A DNA stretch of 56,010 bases, taken from NCBI GenBank assembly GCA_025210735.1, contig JAOARD010000004.1, positions 1 to 56,010 on the forward strand. The letters run 5' to 3'. The notes beneath the pieces were generated by a model that was not told where the DNA came from, did no database searches, and worked only from the letters and a program-made list of their open reading frames with translations. Source of the DNA: Bacteroidales bacterium (GTDB taxonomy: Bacteria; Bacteroidota; Bacteroidia; Bacteroidales; UBA6680). Of the stretch, positions 7,915-16,183 are shown one piece after another. Both the position numbers and the translations under genes were made by a program. Position 1 is the first letter of the stretch. Each line of letters opens with the position of its first letter.

Positions 7915-8295
7915 TTACCTTTTCCAATCTATCATCCACTGTTCTAACACCAGTGGTTCGTCCTCAATTAGTGTCTCCTCATGATTTATCATCCACGGTT
8001 CCAGAGTTAGTTCCGGATCTTCTATTAATGTCTCTTCATGATTTATCATCCATGGCTCTATACTCATCTCTTTCTCAAACTGAAAATCAGTTTCTAAAAC
8101 AGATATCCATCCTGATATATCGGCATCTGTATTATTATTAAGTATATACGGAAGCGATGGTGGCGTATTAGATATAACAAATGTTACCGGACTTTTTGCT
8201 TCGTCATAGTTGCTTATGCTTGTTGCGTATGATGTAGTTATGAACAACATCATAATACCTGATAAGATCAAATTTCTTGTTTCCATAATAATCAT
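7915..8295 (-). CDS. Small secreted protein with EPWMINHEETLIED repeats
   Basis: 126 aa (or 123 from the second ATG at 8284-8286). Signal peptide over about residues 4-25 (ETRNLILSGIMMLFITTSYA). The C-terminal third is repetitive: IEPWMINHEETLIEDPEL, LEPWMINHEETLIEDEPL, then LEQWMIDWKR, a period of about 17 residues with invariant Trp-Met and acidic spacers. A weaker first copy may be SGWISVLETDFQFEKE. I recall similar small exported proteins with LEDWM-type repeats in other Bacteroidales, of unknown function. No lipobox and no T9SS domain. Monocistronic, with its own terminator. Confidence 0.75.
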   Translation of the reverse strand: MIIMETRNLILSGIMMLFITTSYATSISNYDEAKSPVTFVISNTPPSLPYILNNNTDADISGWISVLETDFQFEKEMSIEPWMINHEETLIEDPELTLEPWMINHEETLIEDEPLVLEQWMIDWKR

Positions 8296-8428
8296 ATTGT
8301 GGGGTTAACACTTAATTAATAGTAACATTTTTTATGTTAAACATTAACCATTTATTGTGCCATAAACATTAAGATACTGTTATTTAGTGGTTTATTGGAA
8401 AGGGTAAATTTTTATAAGAATAATTGTT

Positions 8429-8512
8429 GAACGCTACTGATCAGTAGGTGTTCGTTAACGAACAAGTAGAAACCCGCGCAAACACTGGGTTAACGCAGGT
8501 TTTAAGTTTTTT
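8429..8512 (+). ncRNA. Candidate structured RNA or regulatory hairpin cluster
   Basis: Within 85 bp there are: a perfect 14-bp palindrome ctactgatcagtag (8434-8447), which extends with one bulge to gaac...gttc at 8429-8453; a second perfect 14-bp palindrome gttcgttaacgaac (8450-8463) that shares gttc with the first, so the two folds exclude each other; and a third hairpin with arms 8470-8478 and 8494-8502 (one mismatch) followed by a T-tract at 8507-8513, resembling a plus-strand terminator. No plus-strand gene ends here. It lies 33 bp past the stop of rlmD (minus strand). It could be a small RNA with its own terminator or a 3'-end structure. Inference only. Confidence 0.35.
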
Positions 8513-8544
8513 TAATATTGAGTTATTGTATCAGATACCTTATA

Positions 8545-9954
8545 CTATATTTTCTCTAATTGAACCACATTTTCTACATGGTGAGTATGCGGGAACATAT
8601 CAACAGGCTGTACACGTGTTATTTTGTACATATGATTCATTAACTTAAGATCTCTTGCCTGTGTTGCCGGATTACAGCTAACATAAACAATCTTTTTTGG
8701 AGCAGCATTAAGAATAGTATTAACAACATTTTCGTGCATACCAGCTCTCGGAGGATCACATATTATTACATCAGGAGCACCATGCTTTGCAATAAAGTTA
8801 TCTGTTAATACATCTTTCATATCTCCGGCAAAGAATGTGGTATTGTCAATATTGTTGTTTGATGAATTTATTTTAGCATCCTCAATAGCCTCCGGTATAT
8901 ACTCTATACCTATAACTTTTTTACTTTGTCTGGCAACAAAATTAGCAATAGTTCCGGTTCCTGTATAAAGATCATATACCACCTCATTACCAGTAAGCTC
9001 AGCAAAATCCCTTGTTATTTTGTATAGCTCGTAAGCTTGTTCTGAGTTTGTCTGATAGAAGCTTTTTGGACCAATCTTAAATTTCAACCCTTCCATCTCT
9101 TCATATATGTGATCATTACCCTTATAAGTGATAATATCCTGATCTGTAATGGTGTCGTTAGCTTTACCATTTATTACATACAGAAGAGAGGTAATTTGAG
9201 GAAATTCTTTATAAAGTGTATTCAGAAGCTTTTCTCTTTCTGGTTTATCTTCATGGTACATTGCAAGAATTACCATTAAATCTCCTGTAGTTGATGTTCT
9301 GATTATAAGATTTCTCAGGAATCCTTCATGATTTTTTATATCAAAGAATGTTAAGCCATTTTCAAAAGCATATTCTCTTATAAAATTTCTTATCTGATTA
9401 GATGGATCTCCCTGTAAATAACACTTTTGTATATCAACAATTTTATCAAACATTTTTGGTACATGAAAACCAAGAGCATCACTCTGCTCAATATCATCAT
9501 TGTTTGATATCTCCTCTTTTGTTAACCAACGTTTATTAGAAAAAGTAAATTCTATTTTATTTCTATAGAATTCAGTTTTTTCAGATCCTGCAATAGGAGT
9601 AATTTCAGGTAGTTGTAGATCTCCAATTCTTGTCAAAGTATCTTCAACCTGTTTTTGTTTGTATCTTAATTGCTCTGTATAAGGTAGCTGTTGCCACTTA
9701 CATCCGCCACAAACACCAAAATGAGAGCAGAATGGTTCAACCCTGTTGTCGGCATATTTGTGAACCTTAACAACCATGGCCTCCATGTATTTCTTTCTCT
9801 TTTTGGTAACCTGAAGATCAACAATGTCACCAGGCATGGCTTGCTGTACAAATATTATTATATCATCTATTTTAGCTATTGCCTTTCCTTCTGCAGCAAC
9901 ATCACTTATTGTCACGTTCTCAAACAGAGGCAATTTTTTTCTCTTTCTTCCCAC
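8545..9954 (-). CDS. rlmD: 23S rRNA (uracil-C5)-methyltransferase, RlmD/RumA type
   Basis: 469 aa. N-terminal TRAM domain (about 10-65), then an iron-sulfur cysteine cluster Cys76, Cys82, Cys85 (CSHFGVCGGCKWQQ) with the fourth Cys in DIQKCYLQGD. The C-terminal Rossmann methyltransferase has YDLYTGTGTIANFVA (SAM binding), CDPPRAGM and the catalytic-nucleophile motif YVSCNPATQARDL. The family forms 5-methyluridine in 23S rRNA, or in tRNA in TrmA-like relatives; the FeS cluster and TRAM domain favour RlmD or RlmCD. Single gene on the minus strand with a candidate -7 box at 9971-9978. Confidence 0.93.
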   Translation of the reverse strand: MGRKRKKLPLFENVTISDVAAEGKAIAKIDDIIIFVQQAMPGDIVDLQVTKKRKKYMEAMVVKVHKYADNRVEPFCSHFGVCGGCKWQQLPYTEQLRYKQKQVEDTLTRIGDLQLPEITPIAGSEKTEFYRNKIEFTFSNKRWLTKEEISNNDDIEQSDALGFHVPKMFDKIVDIQKCYLQGDPSNQIRNFIREYAFENGLTFFDIKNHEGFLRNLIIRTSTTGDLMVILAMYHEDKPEREKLLNTLYKEFPQITSLLYVINGKANDTITDQDIITYKGNDHIYEEMEGLKFKIGPKSFYQTNSEQAYELYKITRDFAELTGNEVVYDLYTGTGTIANFVARQSKKVIGIEYIPEAIEDAKINSSNNNIDNTTFFAGDMKDVLTDNFIAKHGAPDVIICDPPRAGMHENVVNTILNAAPKKIVYVSCNPATQARDLKLMNHMYKITRVQPVDMFPHTHHVENVVQLEKI

Positions 9955-9970
9955 AGTACAAATTTTTGCG

Positions 9971-9978
9971 CAAAAATA
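9971..9978 (-). promoter_or_regulatory. candidate -7 promoter box for rlmD
   Basis: TATTTTTG on the minus strand (exact TAnnTTTG), followed by GCGC. Predicted leader only about 12 nt before the ATG at 9954. No well-spaced -33 box. Confidence 0.45.
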
Positions 9979-10037
9979 GGAAAGATAATTGAATTAGAGT
10001 ACAATAAAATTATGAGTTGTGGTTTTTTTGGTAAAAG

Positions 10038-11453
10038 CTACTTGTATAGATATATAAATCCTGTAACAGATTTTCCTTTATATGATCTCTTATCCCAGCC
10101 GGTTGCTTCAATAGTGTAGTAGTATATACCACTATCCATTTCACTTCCATCGTTATCTCTTTTTCCGTTCCACCCTTCCCAATCTTTGTAGTTTCCTGAG
10201 AAAGAGTAAACCTTTTTACCATTCTTAGTATATATATTTATGGTAAAATCCTTTAATGATTTAACATTGTCTTTTTCAGATGTTTTTACATTGAAAATAT
10301 CGTTTACCCCATCGCCGTTTGGTGTAAAAGCATTTGGTAAATGATCTTTCTTTATAAGAGAGGAATCTATCTTAATGTTATTGTAAACAGCGCTGTCTAT
10401 ACAACCATGAATATTCTCTGTAATTAGTTTTACTTTATATTTTCCCGGAGTGTAAAAGAAGTTATCAACAGAAGGAGTTTCATCAGTAGATGACAATAAA
10501 ATACTGTCGGCACCAGATCTCAGGTTAATATCGTTGTAGAAACTCCATTTAAAGATCGACGAATTTTTAGACTGATTTTCTAAAGCTGCATATACCGGAG
10601 CTTCTCCTTTAAACTTGGTTTTATCATTATCTTCGGTGCTATTAGTTAATGTAATGTCCTTACTATCTTCATCGTCTCTGTCTTTGTTTTGAATCAGAGT
10701 AAGTTTAAGACCTGCAACGGAAGCAATACCAACTACTTCATCTGTTTCTGCAACAGCCTCTTTGCCAAAAACATCTTTTAAAGACACTTTATACTTAGAG
10801 TTCTCTATTGGTGCAGGATTAGATATGCTTTGTCTGAATAACGAAGGATCTTTAATAATACCAGATGTAGTAGATTCCCATTTGATAGACTTCATTGAAG
10901 ATTCTCCATTGTCAATCTTTAATGGTAGAATAGAACTTCGTTTTATGTCATAATAATTATAGTGCTCAGCAATTCCGGGAACAGTTAGTGGTTCCAGATT
11001 AAGATGCGTACAGGTAGAGTTTACTTTTATTCTCTTTATTCTGAAATTATCAATAAATATCCAACATGATAGTGTATCCTTGGCATTTATTCCGTCGTTA
11101 ATTATAATCTTATATCCACCAGCATCAAGATTATTTTCGGTTGTTTCTGATACACCTGATGTCGTTTTAAAACTTTCAAACCTAAGATTCAGATCATTAA
11201 ACTTAAACCAATCGAACTGCGCAGGAATATTATTAGGATTTTTAACAGTAACAGAGCCCTTTTTGGGAGCAGTTACATCAGAAAAGAATACAAATATGCT
11301 ATCCTGACTGAAAGCCCAGTATGTAATATCGTTTTTAACGTCATATTCTGTTAAAACAACAGCATCTTTGGTTAAACTCTTGATCTGCGATTTTGCAGTT
11401 ATTGATATGGTTAACAGGATAATTATTATAAATACTGACTTTCTCATTAACAT
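10038..11453 (-). CDS. T9SS type-B sorting-domain (gliding-motility-associated C-terminal) secreted protein
   Basis: 471 aa. Signal peptide at about residues 3-23 (RKSVFIIIILLTISITAKSQ); start is either ATG 11453 or ATG 11447. The central region is beta-rich and includes a PKD-like module around 285-360, with FKWSFYNDINLRSGADS and FFYTPGKYKVKLITENIHGC. The C-terminal 100 residues are a classic CHU_C/type-B T9SS domain: LPNAFTPNGDGVNDIFNV, INIYTKNGKKVYSF, WNGKRDNDG, GIYYYTIEATGWD. The protein is therefore exported by Sec and then by the type IX system to the cell surface or medium. A role in adhesion or motility is possible but not shown. Monocistronic. Confidence 0.93.
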   Translation of the reverse strand: MLMRKSVFIIIILLTISITAKSQIKSLTKDAVVLTEYDVKNDITYWAFSQDSIFVFFSDVTAPKKGSVTVKNPNNIPAQFDWFKFNDLNLRFESFKTTSGVSETTENNLDAGGYKIIINDGINAKDTLSCWIFIDNFRIKRIKVNSTCTHLNLEPLTVPGIAEHYNYYDIKRSSILPLKIDNGESSMKSIKWESTTSGIIKDPSLFRQSISNPAPIENSKYKVSLKDVFGKEAVAETDEVVGIASVAGLKLTLIQNKDRDDEDSKDITLTNSTEDNDKTKFKGEAPVYAALENQSKNSSIFKWSFYNDINLRSGADSILLSSTDETPSVDNFFYTPGKYKVKLITENIHGCIDSAVYNNIKIDSSLIKKDHLPNAFTPNGDGVNDIFNVKTSEKDNVKSLKDFTINIYTKNGKKVYSFSGNYKDWEGWNGKRDNDGSEMDSGIYYYTIEATGWDKRSYKGKSVTGFIYLYK

Positions 11454-11522
11454 TGTTGTTTGGTTGATAGTGTTCTGTTTTTAAGCGACACCGAAAATAA
11501 TTATATTATGAATAACGTACAA

Positions 11523-11530
11523 CAAATATA
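11523..11530 (-). promoter_or_regulatory. candidate -7 box for the type-B T9SS gene
   Basis: TATATTTG on the minus strand (exact TAnnTTTG), about 70 nt upstream of the ATG at 11453. Confidence 0.4.
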
Positions 11531-11701
11531 ATTATTTTAATAGTTAAAGTCTATTCTATTATTGTAATCGTTTGATATTGTAAGTTATTGTTGATTTTTT
11601 GCGCTATGAACTTGATTTTTTGTGGATAAAAAAAGGCATTTATGATTGTTTTGATTAATGTATGGTTGTAATTTTGACGGTTTTAATGTGTAACAAGAAA
11701 A

Positions 11702-11709
11702 TATTTTTG
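11702..11709 (+). promoter_or_regulatory. candidate -7 box immediately upstream of the helicase start
   Basis: TATTTTTG ends 2 nt before the GTG start codon at 11712. If used, transcription would begin at or just inside the start codon, giving a leaderless mRNA. The nearest TTTG (11673-11676) leaves a 25-bp spacer, longer than the usual 19-21. Confidence 0.35.
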
Positions 11710-11711
11710 TA

Positions 11712-14036
11712 GTGAATTATCTTAACCAACTTAATGATGTGCAACGTGAGGCTGTTGTTAAAACAGACGGGCCAGCTTTAGTTATAGCAGGAGCAGGTTC
11801 AGGAAAAACACGTGTTTTAACATACAGAATAGCTCATTTGCTTAATAGCGGCGTTAGACCAGGGAAAATTCTGGCGCTTACATTTACAAATAAAGCTGCT
11901 AAGGAGATGAAAGAGCGTATTGCAAATATTGTTGGTGAAGAGGCGGCAAGATATTTATGGATGGGTACATTTCACTCAATATTCTCAAGAATACTTAGGG
12001 TTGAAGCCGAATCAATTGGGTATACATCTAAGTTTACTATTTATGATACAACAGATTCAAAGAGTTTGCTTAAGAGTATTATTAAAGATCTTAAACTTGA
12101 TGAGTCTGTATATAAGGTTGGTAGTGTTTTAGGACGTATATCAAATGCAAAGAACAACTTGGTTACACCTCAGGCGTATCGGCAAAATGAGGTTGCTCAA
12201 TCACATGATGCAGCAGCAAGAATGCCTGCTATAGTTGAGATATATGCAAGGTATGCTGCAAAACTGAAACAGAGCGACGCAATGGATTTTGACGATCTGC
12301 TTCTTAGTACAAATATTTTGTTCAGAGATAATCCGGCTGTTTTAGAGGAGTACCAGAACCGGTTTGGACATATTCTGGTTGATGAGTATCAGGATACCAA
12401 CTACTCGCAATATCTTATTGTAAAGAAACTTGCTGCACAACATGGAAATGTTTGTGTTGTAGGAGACGATGCTCAGAGTATATACTCTTTTAGAGGAGCT
12501 AAGATTGAGAACATACTTAACTTTAAGAATGATTATCCACAATATAATCTGTTTAAACTAGAGCAGAACTACAGATCTACACAGAATATAGTTGATGCAG
12601 CTAATAGTATAATAGCCAAAAATGATAAGCAGATACAGAAGAAAGTTTTTTCGGAAAATGAGATAGGAGAGAAGATTAAGGTTTCGCGTACCCTTACAGA
12701 TAAAGAGGAGGGGTATATTGTAGCATCATCAATTATGGACAATGTATTTTCTGAGCAGATGCAATATAATGAGTTTGCAATACTATACAGAACCAATGCA
12801 CAATCCAGAATATTTGAAGAATCTCTCCGGAAAAAGAATATTCCTTACAGACTCTACGGCGGATTATCATTTTATGATCGTAAAGAGGTTAAAGATTTGT
12901 TGGGATATTATAAATATATTATAAACCCAAAAGATAATGAGGCTTTTAAACGAATTATAAATTATCCGGCGAGAGGTATTGGAAAAACAACGCTTGATAA
13001 ACTTACTGCTTTTGCAAACCATCTTAATGCGCCTATGTGGGATGCTATAGAACATTTGGGACAAGCTGATATAGGTTTGAACAGAGGGGCTATAAGTAAA
13101 CTGAATATGTTCAGAGAGTTTATAACTGGTTTTATGGCTAAGTTTGAGACTACACCTGCATATGAATTTGCTCTGGAGATTGCCGAAAAAACAGGAATAT
13201 TAAAAGAGTTCTTTACGCTAAAAACACCAGATAATATAGCACGATATGAAAACCTTCAGGAACTGCTTAATAGTGTTAAAGAGTTTGAAGAGTCAAATAA
13301 AACCGAGGAGGAATCGTTGGTGACAATTGATAAATATCTGGAGAATGTTTCGTTACTTACAGATGCTGATAATGAGTCGGATGATGACAATAATAAGGTA
13401 ACTCTTATGACAGTTCACTCTTCAAAAGGATTGGAATTTAAACATGTGTATCTTGTAGGTTTAGAGGAAGATCTGTTTCCATCTAAAATGAGTATGGTTA
13501 TGCCAGATGATGTTGAGGAGGAGAGACGTCTGTTTTATGTAGCTTTAACAAGAGCTGAGAAGCGAGCGTATATATCATATTCGCAGACCAGATATAAGTT
13601 TGGGACACCAACCCCGTGTAATCCAAGTAGATTTATAAATGAGATAGACTCTAGATTTCTTGATATGCCGGATAATGAAAATGATGTTTTTGATCCGGAC
13701 AGATATTATGAAGAGAAGACACGAAATAAGCAGAATGCATTTCAGTCGTTTAATAACAAGAAGCGAGATGCTAAACCATCAATAAATGTTGTTGATAGTA
13801 TGCCTTTATCAAATCGTAAATTGTCAAAAATAAGTAACTCTGCCACTACTGAATCAGCTGTAAGTGGAGGTGATTATAGTGTAGGACAGCATGTGTCTCA
13901 TGAAAGATTTGGAACAGGGGTAATAGAGCTTATTGAAGGCGAAGGCTCAAACCTTAAGGCAAAAATTGTGTTTAATAGTTGTGGTGCAAAGACATTATTG
14001 CTAAAATTTGCTAAACTTAAAGTAGTTAAGAATTAG
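11712..14036 (+). CDS. UvrD/PcrA-type superfamily 1 DNA helicase
   Basis: 774 aa with a GTG start; the N-terminus NYLNQLNDVQREAV agrees with the family, supporting this start. Helicase motifs in order: I GAGSGKT (27-33), Ia TFTNKAAKEMKERI, II DEYQDTN, III GDDAQSIYSFRGA, IV LEQNYRS, V VTLMTVHSSKGLEFKHVYL, VI RRLFYVALTRAEKRAYIS. The C-terminal tail ends in a Tudor-like VGQHVSHERFGTGVIELIEGEG module, as in PcrA, where it contacts RNA polymerase. A 3'-5' ATP-dependent DNA helicase for nucleotide excision repair, mismatch repair and removal of stalled complexes. The motifs fit PcrA/UvrD better than Rep. Monocistronic. Confidence 0.95.
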   Translation: MNYLNQLNDVQREAVVKTDGPALVIAGAGSGKTRVLTYRIAHLLNSGVRPGKILALTFTNKAAKEMKERIANIVGEEAARYLWMGTFHSIFSRILRVEAESIGYTSKFTIYDTTDSKSLLKSIIKDLKLDESVYKVGSVLGRISNAKNNLVTPQAYRQNEVAQSHDAAARMPAIVEIYARYAAKLKQSDAMDFDDLLLSTNILFRDNPAVLEEYQNRFGHILVDEYQDTNYSQYLIVKKLAAQHGNVCVVGDDAQSIYSFRGAKIENILNFKNDYPQYNLFKLEQNYRSTQNIVDAANSIIAKNDKQIQKKVFSENEIGEKIKVSRTLTDKEEGYIVASSIMDNVFSEQMQYNEFAILYRTNAQSRIFEESLRKKNIPYRLYGGLSFYDRKEVKDLLGYYKYIINPKDNEAFKRIINYPARGIGKTTLDKLTAFANHLNAPMWDAIEHLGQADIGLNRGAISKLNMFREFITGFMAKFETTPAYEFALEIAEKTGILKEFFTLKTPDNIARYENLQELLNSVKEFEESNKTEEESLVTIDKYLENVSLLTDADNESDDDNNKVTLMTVHSSKGLEFKHVYLVGLEEDLFPSKMSMVMPDDVEEERRLFYVALTRAEKRAYISYSQTRYKFGTPTPCNPSRFINEIDSRFLDMPDNENDVFDPDRYYEEKTRNKQNAFQSFNNKKRDAKPSINVVDSMPLSNRKLSKISNSATTESAVSGGDYSVGQHVSHERFGTGVIELIEGEGSNLKAKIVFNSCGAKTLLLKFAKLKVVKN

Positions 14037-14066
14037 TAATGTTTATGTAAATATGGTTATAATATC

Positions 14067-14074
14067 TATATTTG
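14067..14074 (+). promoter_or_regulatory. candidate -7 box for the DUF4290-murA operon
   Basis: TATATTTG (exact TAnnTTTG), with TTTA 21 bp upstream as a near -33 element. Predicted leader about 115 nt to the ATG at 14195. Confidence 0.45.
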
Positions 14075-14194
14075 CATATTGATTTATTGAAAACACAATT
14101 ATATTATTCTATCGTAATGCTTTGTACAGATTGTGTGCTCATTTAAAATTGAGTCTATTATATAATTAAGAAATGTTCCAGATTAAATAGAGAT

Positions 14195-14791
14195 ATGGAT
14201 TACAATACAAGTAGAAAAAAACTGGTTCTTCCTGAATACGGAAGAAATATTCAGAACATGGTTGATTACGTTGTTTCAGTTGAAGACAGAGATGAGCGTA
14301 ACAGATTAGCGCAAGCAGTTATTGCAATTATGGGTAATATGAATCCTCATCTTCGCGATGTTAGTGATTTTAAACATAAGTTATGGGATCACCTTGCTAT
14401 AATGTCTGAATTTAGTCTTGATATTGATTATCCGTATGAGTTACCAGATCCTGCTGATTTTGACAGAAAGCCGGATAAGGTTCCGTATCAGAAAAAGAAC
14501 AGAAGATACCGTCACTATGGTATTGGCATTCAGAAGATGATTGCTGCAGTTTCTGATATTGATGATCCGGAACGTAGAATAAATCTTATAACTGTTATCG
14601 CAAACCATATGAAGAAATCATATCTGATGTGGAACAAAGATGCTGTAACAGACGAGATGATATTTGGCGATCTTGAACATATTTCTGACGGACAGATTGT
14701 TGTAGAACCAGGAACATTGGTGCTACATGATATAAAAGATCACTCGCACAGACCTAAAAACAGACAGAAGAAAAGTAGATATAAAAAATAA
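14195..14791 (+). CDS. DUF4290 family protein
   Basis: 198 aa. MDYNTSRKKLVLPEYGRNIQ and FKHKLWDHLAIMSEFSLDIDYPYE are characteristic of DUF4290, a Bacteroidota-restricted family commonly found just upstream of murA, as here (9 bp to the next ATG). Predominantly helical. The C-terminal tail is strongly basic (HRPKNRQKKSRYKK), suggesting nucleic-acid or membrane-surface contact. No signal peptide. Molecular function unknown; the linkage to murA hints at a link with cell-wall synthesis, but that is inference. Confidence 0.88.
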   Translation: MDYNTSRKKLVLPEYGRNIQNMVDYVVSVEDRDERNRLAQAVIAIMGNMNPHLRDVSDFKHKLWDHLAIMSEFSLDIDYPYELPDPADFDRKPDKVPYQKKNRRYRHYGIGIQKMIAAVSDIDDPERRINLITVIANHMKKSYLMWNKDAVTDEMIFGDLEHISDGQIVVEPGTLVLHDIKDHSHRPKNRQKKSRYKK

Positions 14792-14800
14792 TTTCCGATA

Positions 14801-16108
14801 ATGGGGAAATTTGTGATAGAGGGCGGGCGCCCTCTAAGTGGCGAGATAGTGCCACAAGGAGCAAAGAATGAAGCTTTGCAGATATTATGTGCTGTTCTGT
14901 TAACACCAGAGAAAATAATACTCCATAATATACCGGATATTGAGGATGTTCGTAAACTTATTGATCTGCTAGGATCATTAGGAGTAAAGATTCATAGATT
15001 TGATAAAAATACATTTTCATTTCAGGCAGATGAGATTGATATTGACTTTATGAACTCAGCAGAGTTTAGTAGGATGGGTGCTAAACTGCGTGGTAGTATT
15101 ATGATTGTTGGACCACTGTTGGCTCGTTTCGGGAAAGGTTATATTCCAAGACCAGGAGGCGATAAAATTGGTAGAAGAAGACTTGATACCCATTTTGTTG
15201 GAATGCAGAAGCTAGGTGCACAATTTATATATGATAGCTCTACAGGTTTTTACAAAGTTGAGGCGCAGAAATTAAAGGGCTGCTATATGTTGTTAGATGA
15301 AGCCTCAGTTACCGGTACAGCAAATATTATTATGGCAGCTGTTCTGGCTGAAGGAACTACAACAATTTACAACGCAGCTTGTGAACCATATATTCAACAA
15401 CTATGTAAAATGTTGATTAGTATGGGAGCAAAAATATCAGGTGTAGGTTCAAATCTTATTACTATTGAGGGTGTAGAAAGCCTGAAAGGATGTGAGCACA
15501 CAATGTTGCCAGATATGATTGAGGTTGGAAGCTTTATTGGGCTGGCAGCAATGACAGGTTCAGAGCTAACAATTAAGAATGTGTCATACGATAACTTAGG
15601 AATGATACCAGATGCCTTTAGAAGATTGGGAATAACAGTTGAAAGAAAAGGCGATGATATATATATACCAAAACATGATAGCTATCAGATAGAGACATTT
15701 ATTGATGGATCTATAATGACAATTGCAGATGCTCCGTGGCCGGGATTAACACCTGACCTACTTAGTGTTTTGCTGGTTGTGGCAACCTTGGCAAAAGGTA
15801 GTGTTTTAATTCACCAGAAGATGTTTGAGAGCAGATTGTTCTTTGTTGATAAACTTATTGATATGGGAGCGCAAATAATACTTTGCGACCCTCACAGAGC
15901 AACTGTAATTGGAAATAACAAAGAGGTTAAACTTAGGGCAACAATGATGACATCGCCAGATATCAGGGCAGGTGTTGCATTGCTTATTGCTGCACTTTCT
16001 GCAAAAGGAGAGAGTGTTATATACAATATTGAACAGATTGACAGGGGTTATGAATGTATTGATGACAGATTGAATGCATTGGGTGCAAAAATAACACGTG
16101 TTGATTAA
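14801..16108 (+). CDS. murA: UDP-N-acetylglucosamine 1-carboxyvinyltransferase
   Basis: 435 aa, in the normal range. EPT/RTPC fold with N-terminal KNEAL (Lys22, Asn23). Catalyses enolpyruvyl transfer from PEP to UDP-GlcNAc, the first committed step of peptidoglycan synthesis, in the cytoplasm. The active-site loop reads RPGGDKIGRRRLDTHF: Asp121 stands where most bacteria have the PEP-binding/fosfomycin-alkylated Cys (Cys115 in E. coli). C-to-D MurA enzymes remain active and are intrinsically fosfomycin-insensitive. As I recall, Asp is the usual residue in Bacteroidota, so this is lineage-typical. Co-transcribed with DUF4290. Confidence 0.96.
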   Translation: MGKFVIEGGRPLSGEIVPQGAKNEALQILCAVLLTPEKIILHNIPDIEDVRKLIDLLGSLGVKIHRFDKNTFSFQADEIDIDFMNSAEFSRMGAKLRGSIMIVGPLLARFGKGYIPRPGGDKIGRRRLDTHFVGMQKLGAQFIYDSSTGFYKVEAQKLKGCYMLLDEASVTGTANIIMAAVLAEGTTTIYNAACEPYIQQLCKMLISMGAKISGVGSNLITIEGVESLKGCEHTMLPDMIEVGSFIGLAAMTGSELTIKNVSYDNLGMIPDAFRRLGITVERKGDDIYIPKHDSYQIETFIDGSIMTIADAPWPGLTPDLLSVLLVVATLAKGSVLIHQKMFESRLFFVDKLIDMGAQIILCDPHRATVIGNNKEVKLRATMMTSPDIRAGVALLIAALSAKGESVIYNIEQIDRGYECIDDRLNALGAKITRVD

Positions 16109-16115
16109 AATTTAG

Positions 16116-16169
16116 TGTCATGTTGTCATATTATTATTGACTGGCAGAGTTATTGATATGCTCTTGACA
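16116..16169 (+). promoter_or_regulatory. Direct TGTCA repeats and TTGACA upstream of grpE-dnaJ
   Basis: TGTCA at 16116-16120 and 16124-16128 (8-bp period), a further TTGAC at 16137-16141, and TTGACA at 16164-16169 in the 75 bp before grpE. No TAnnTTTG box is present here, unlike most other genes in the window. This could be a stress-type promoter or operator for the chaperone operon. Purely a sequence observation. Confidence 0.3.
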
Positions 16170-16183
16170 AAAATTTACATACA

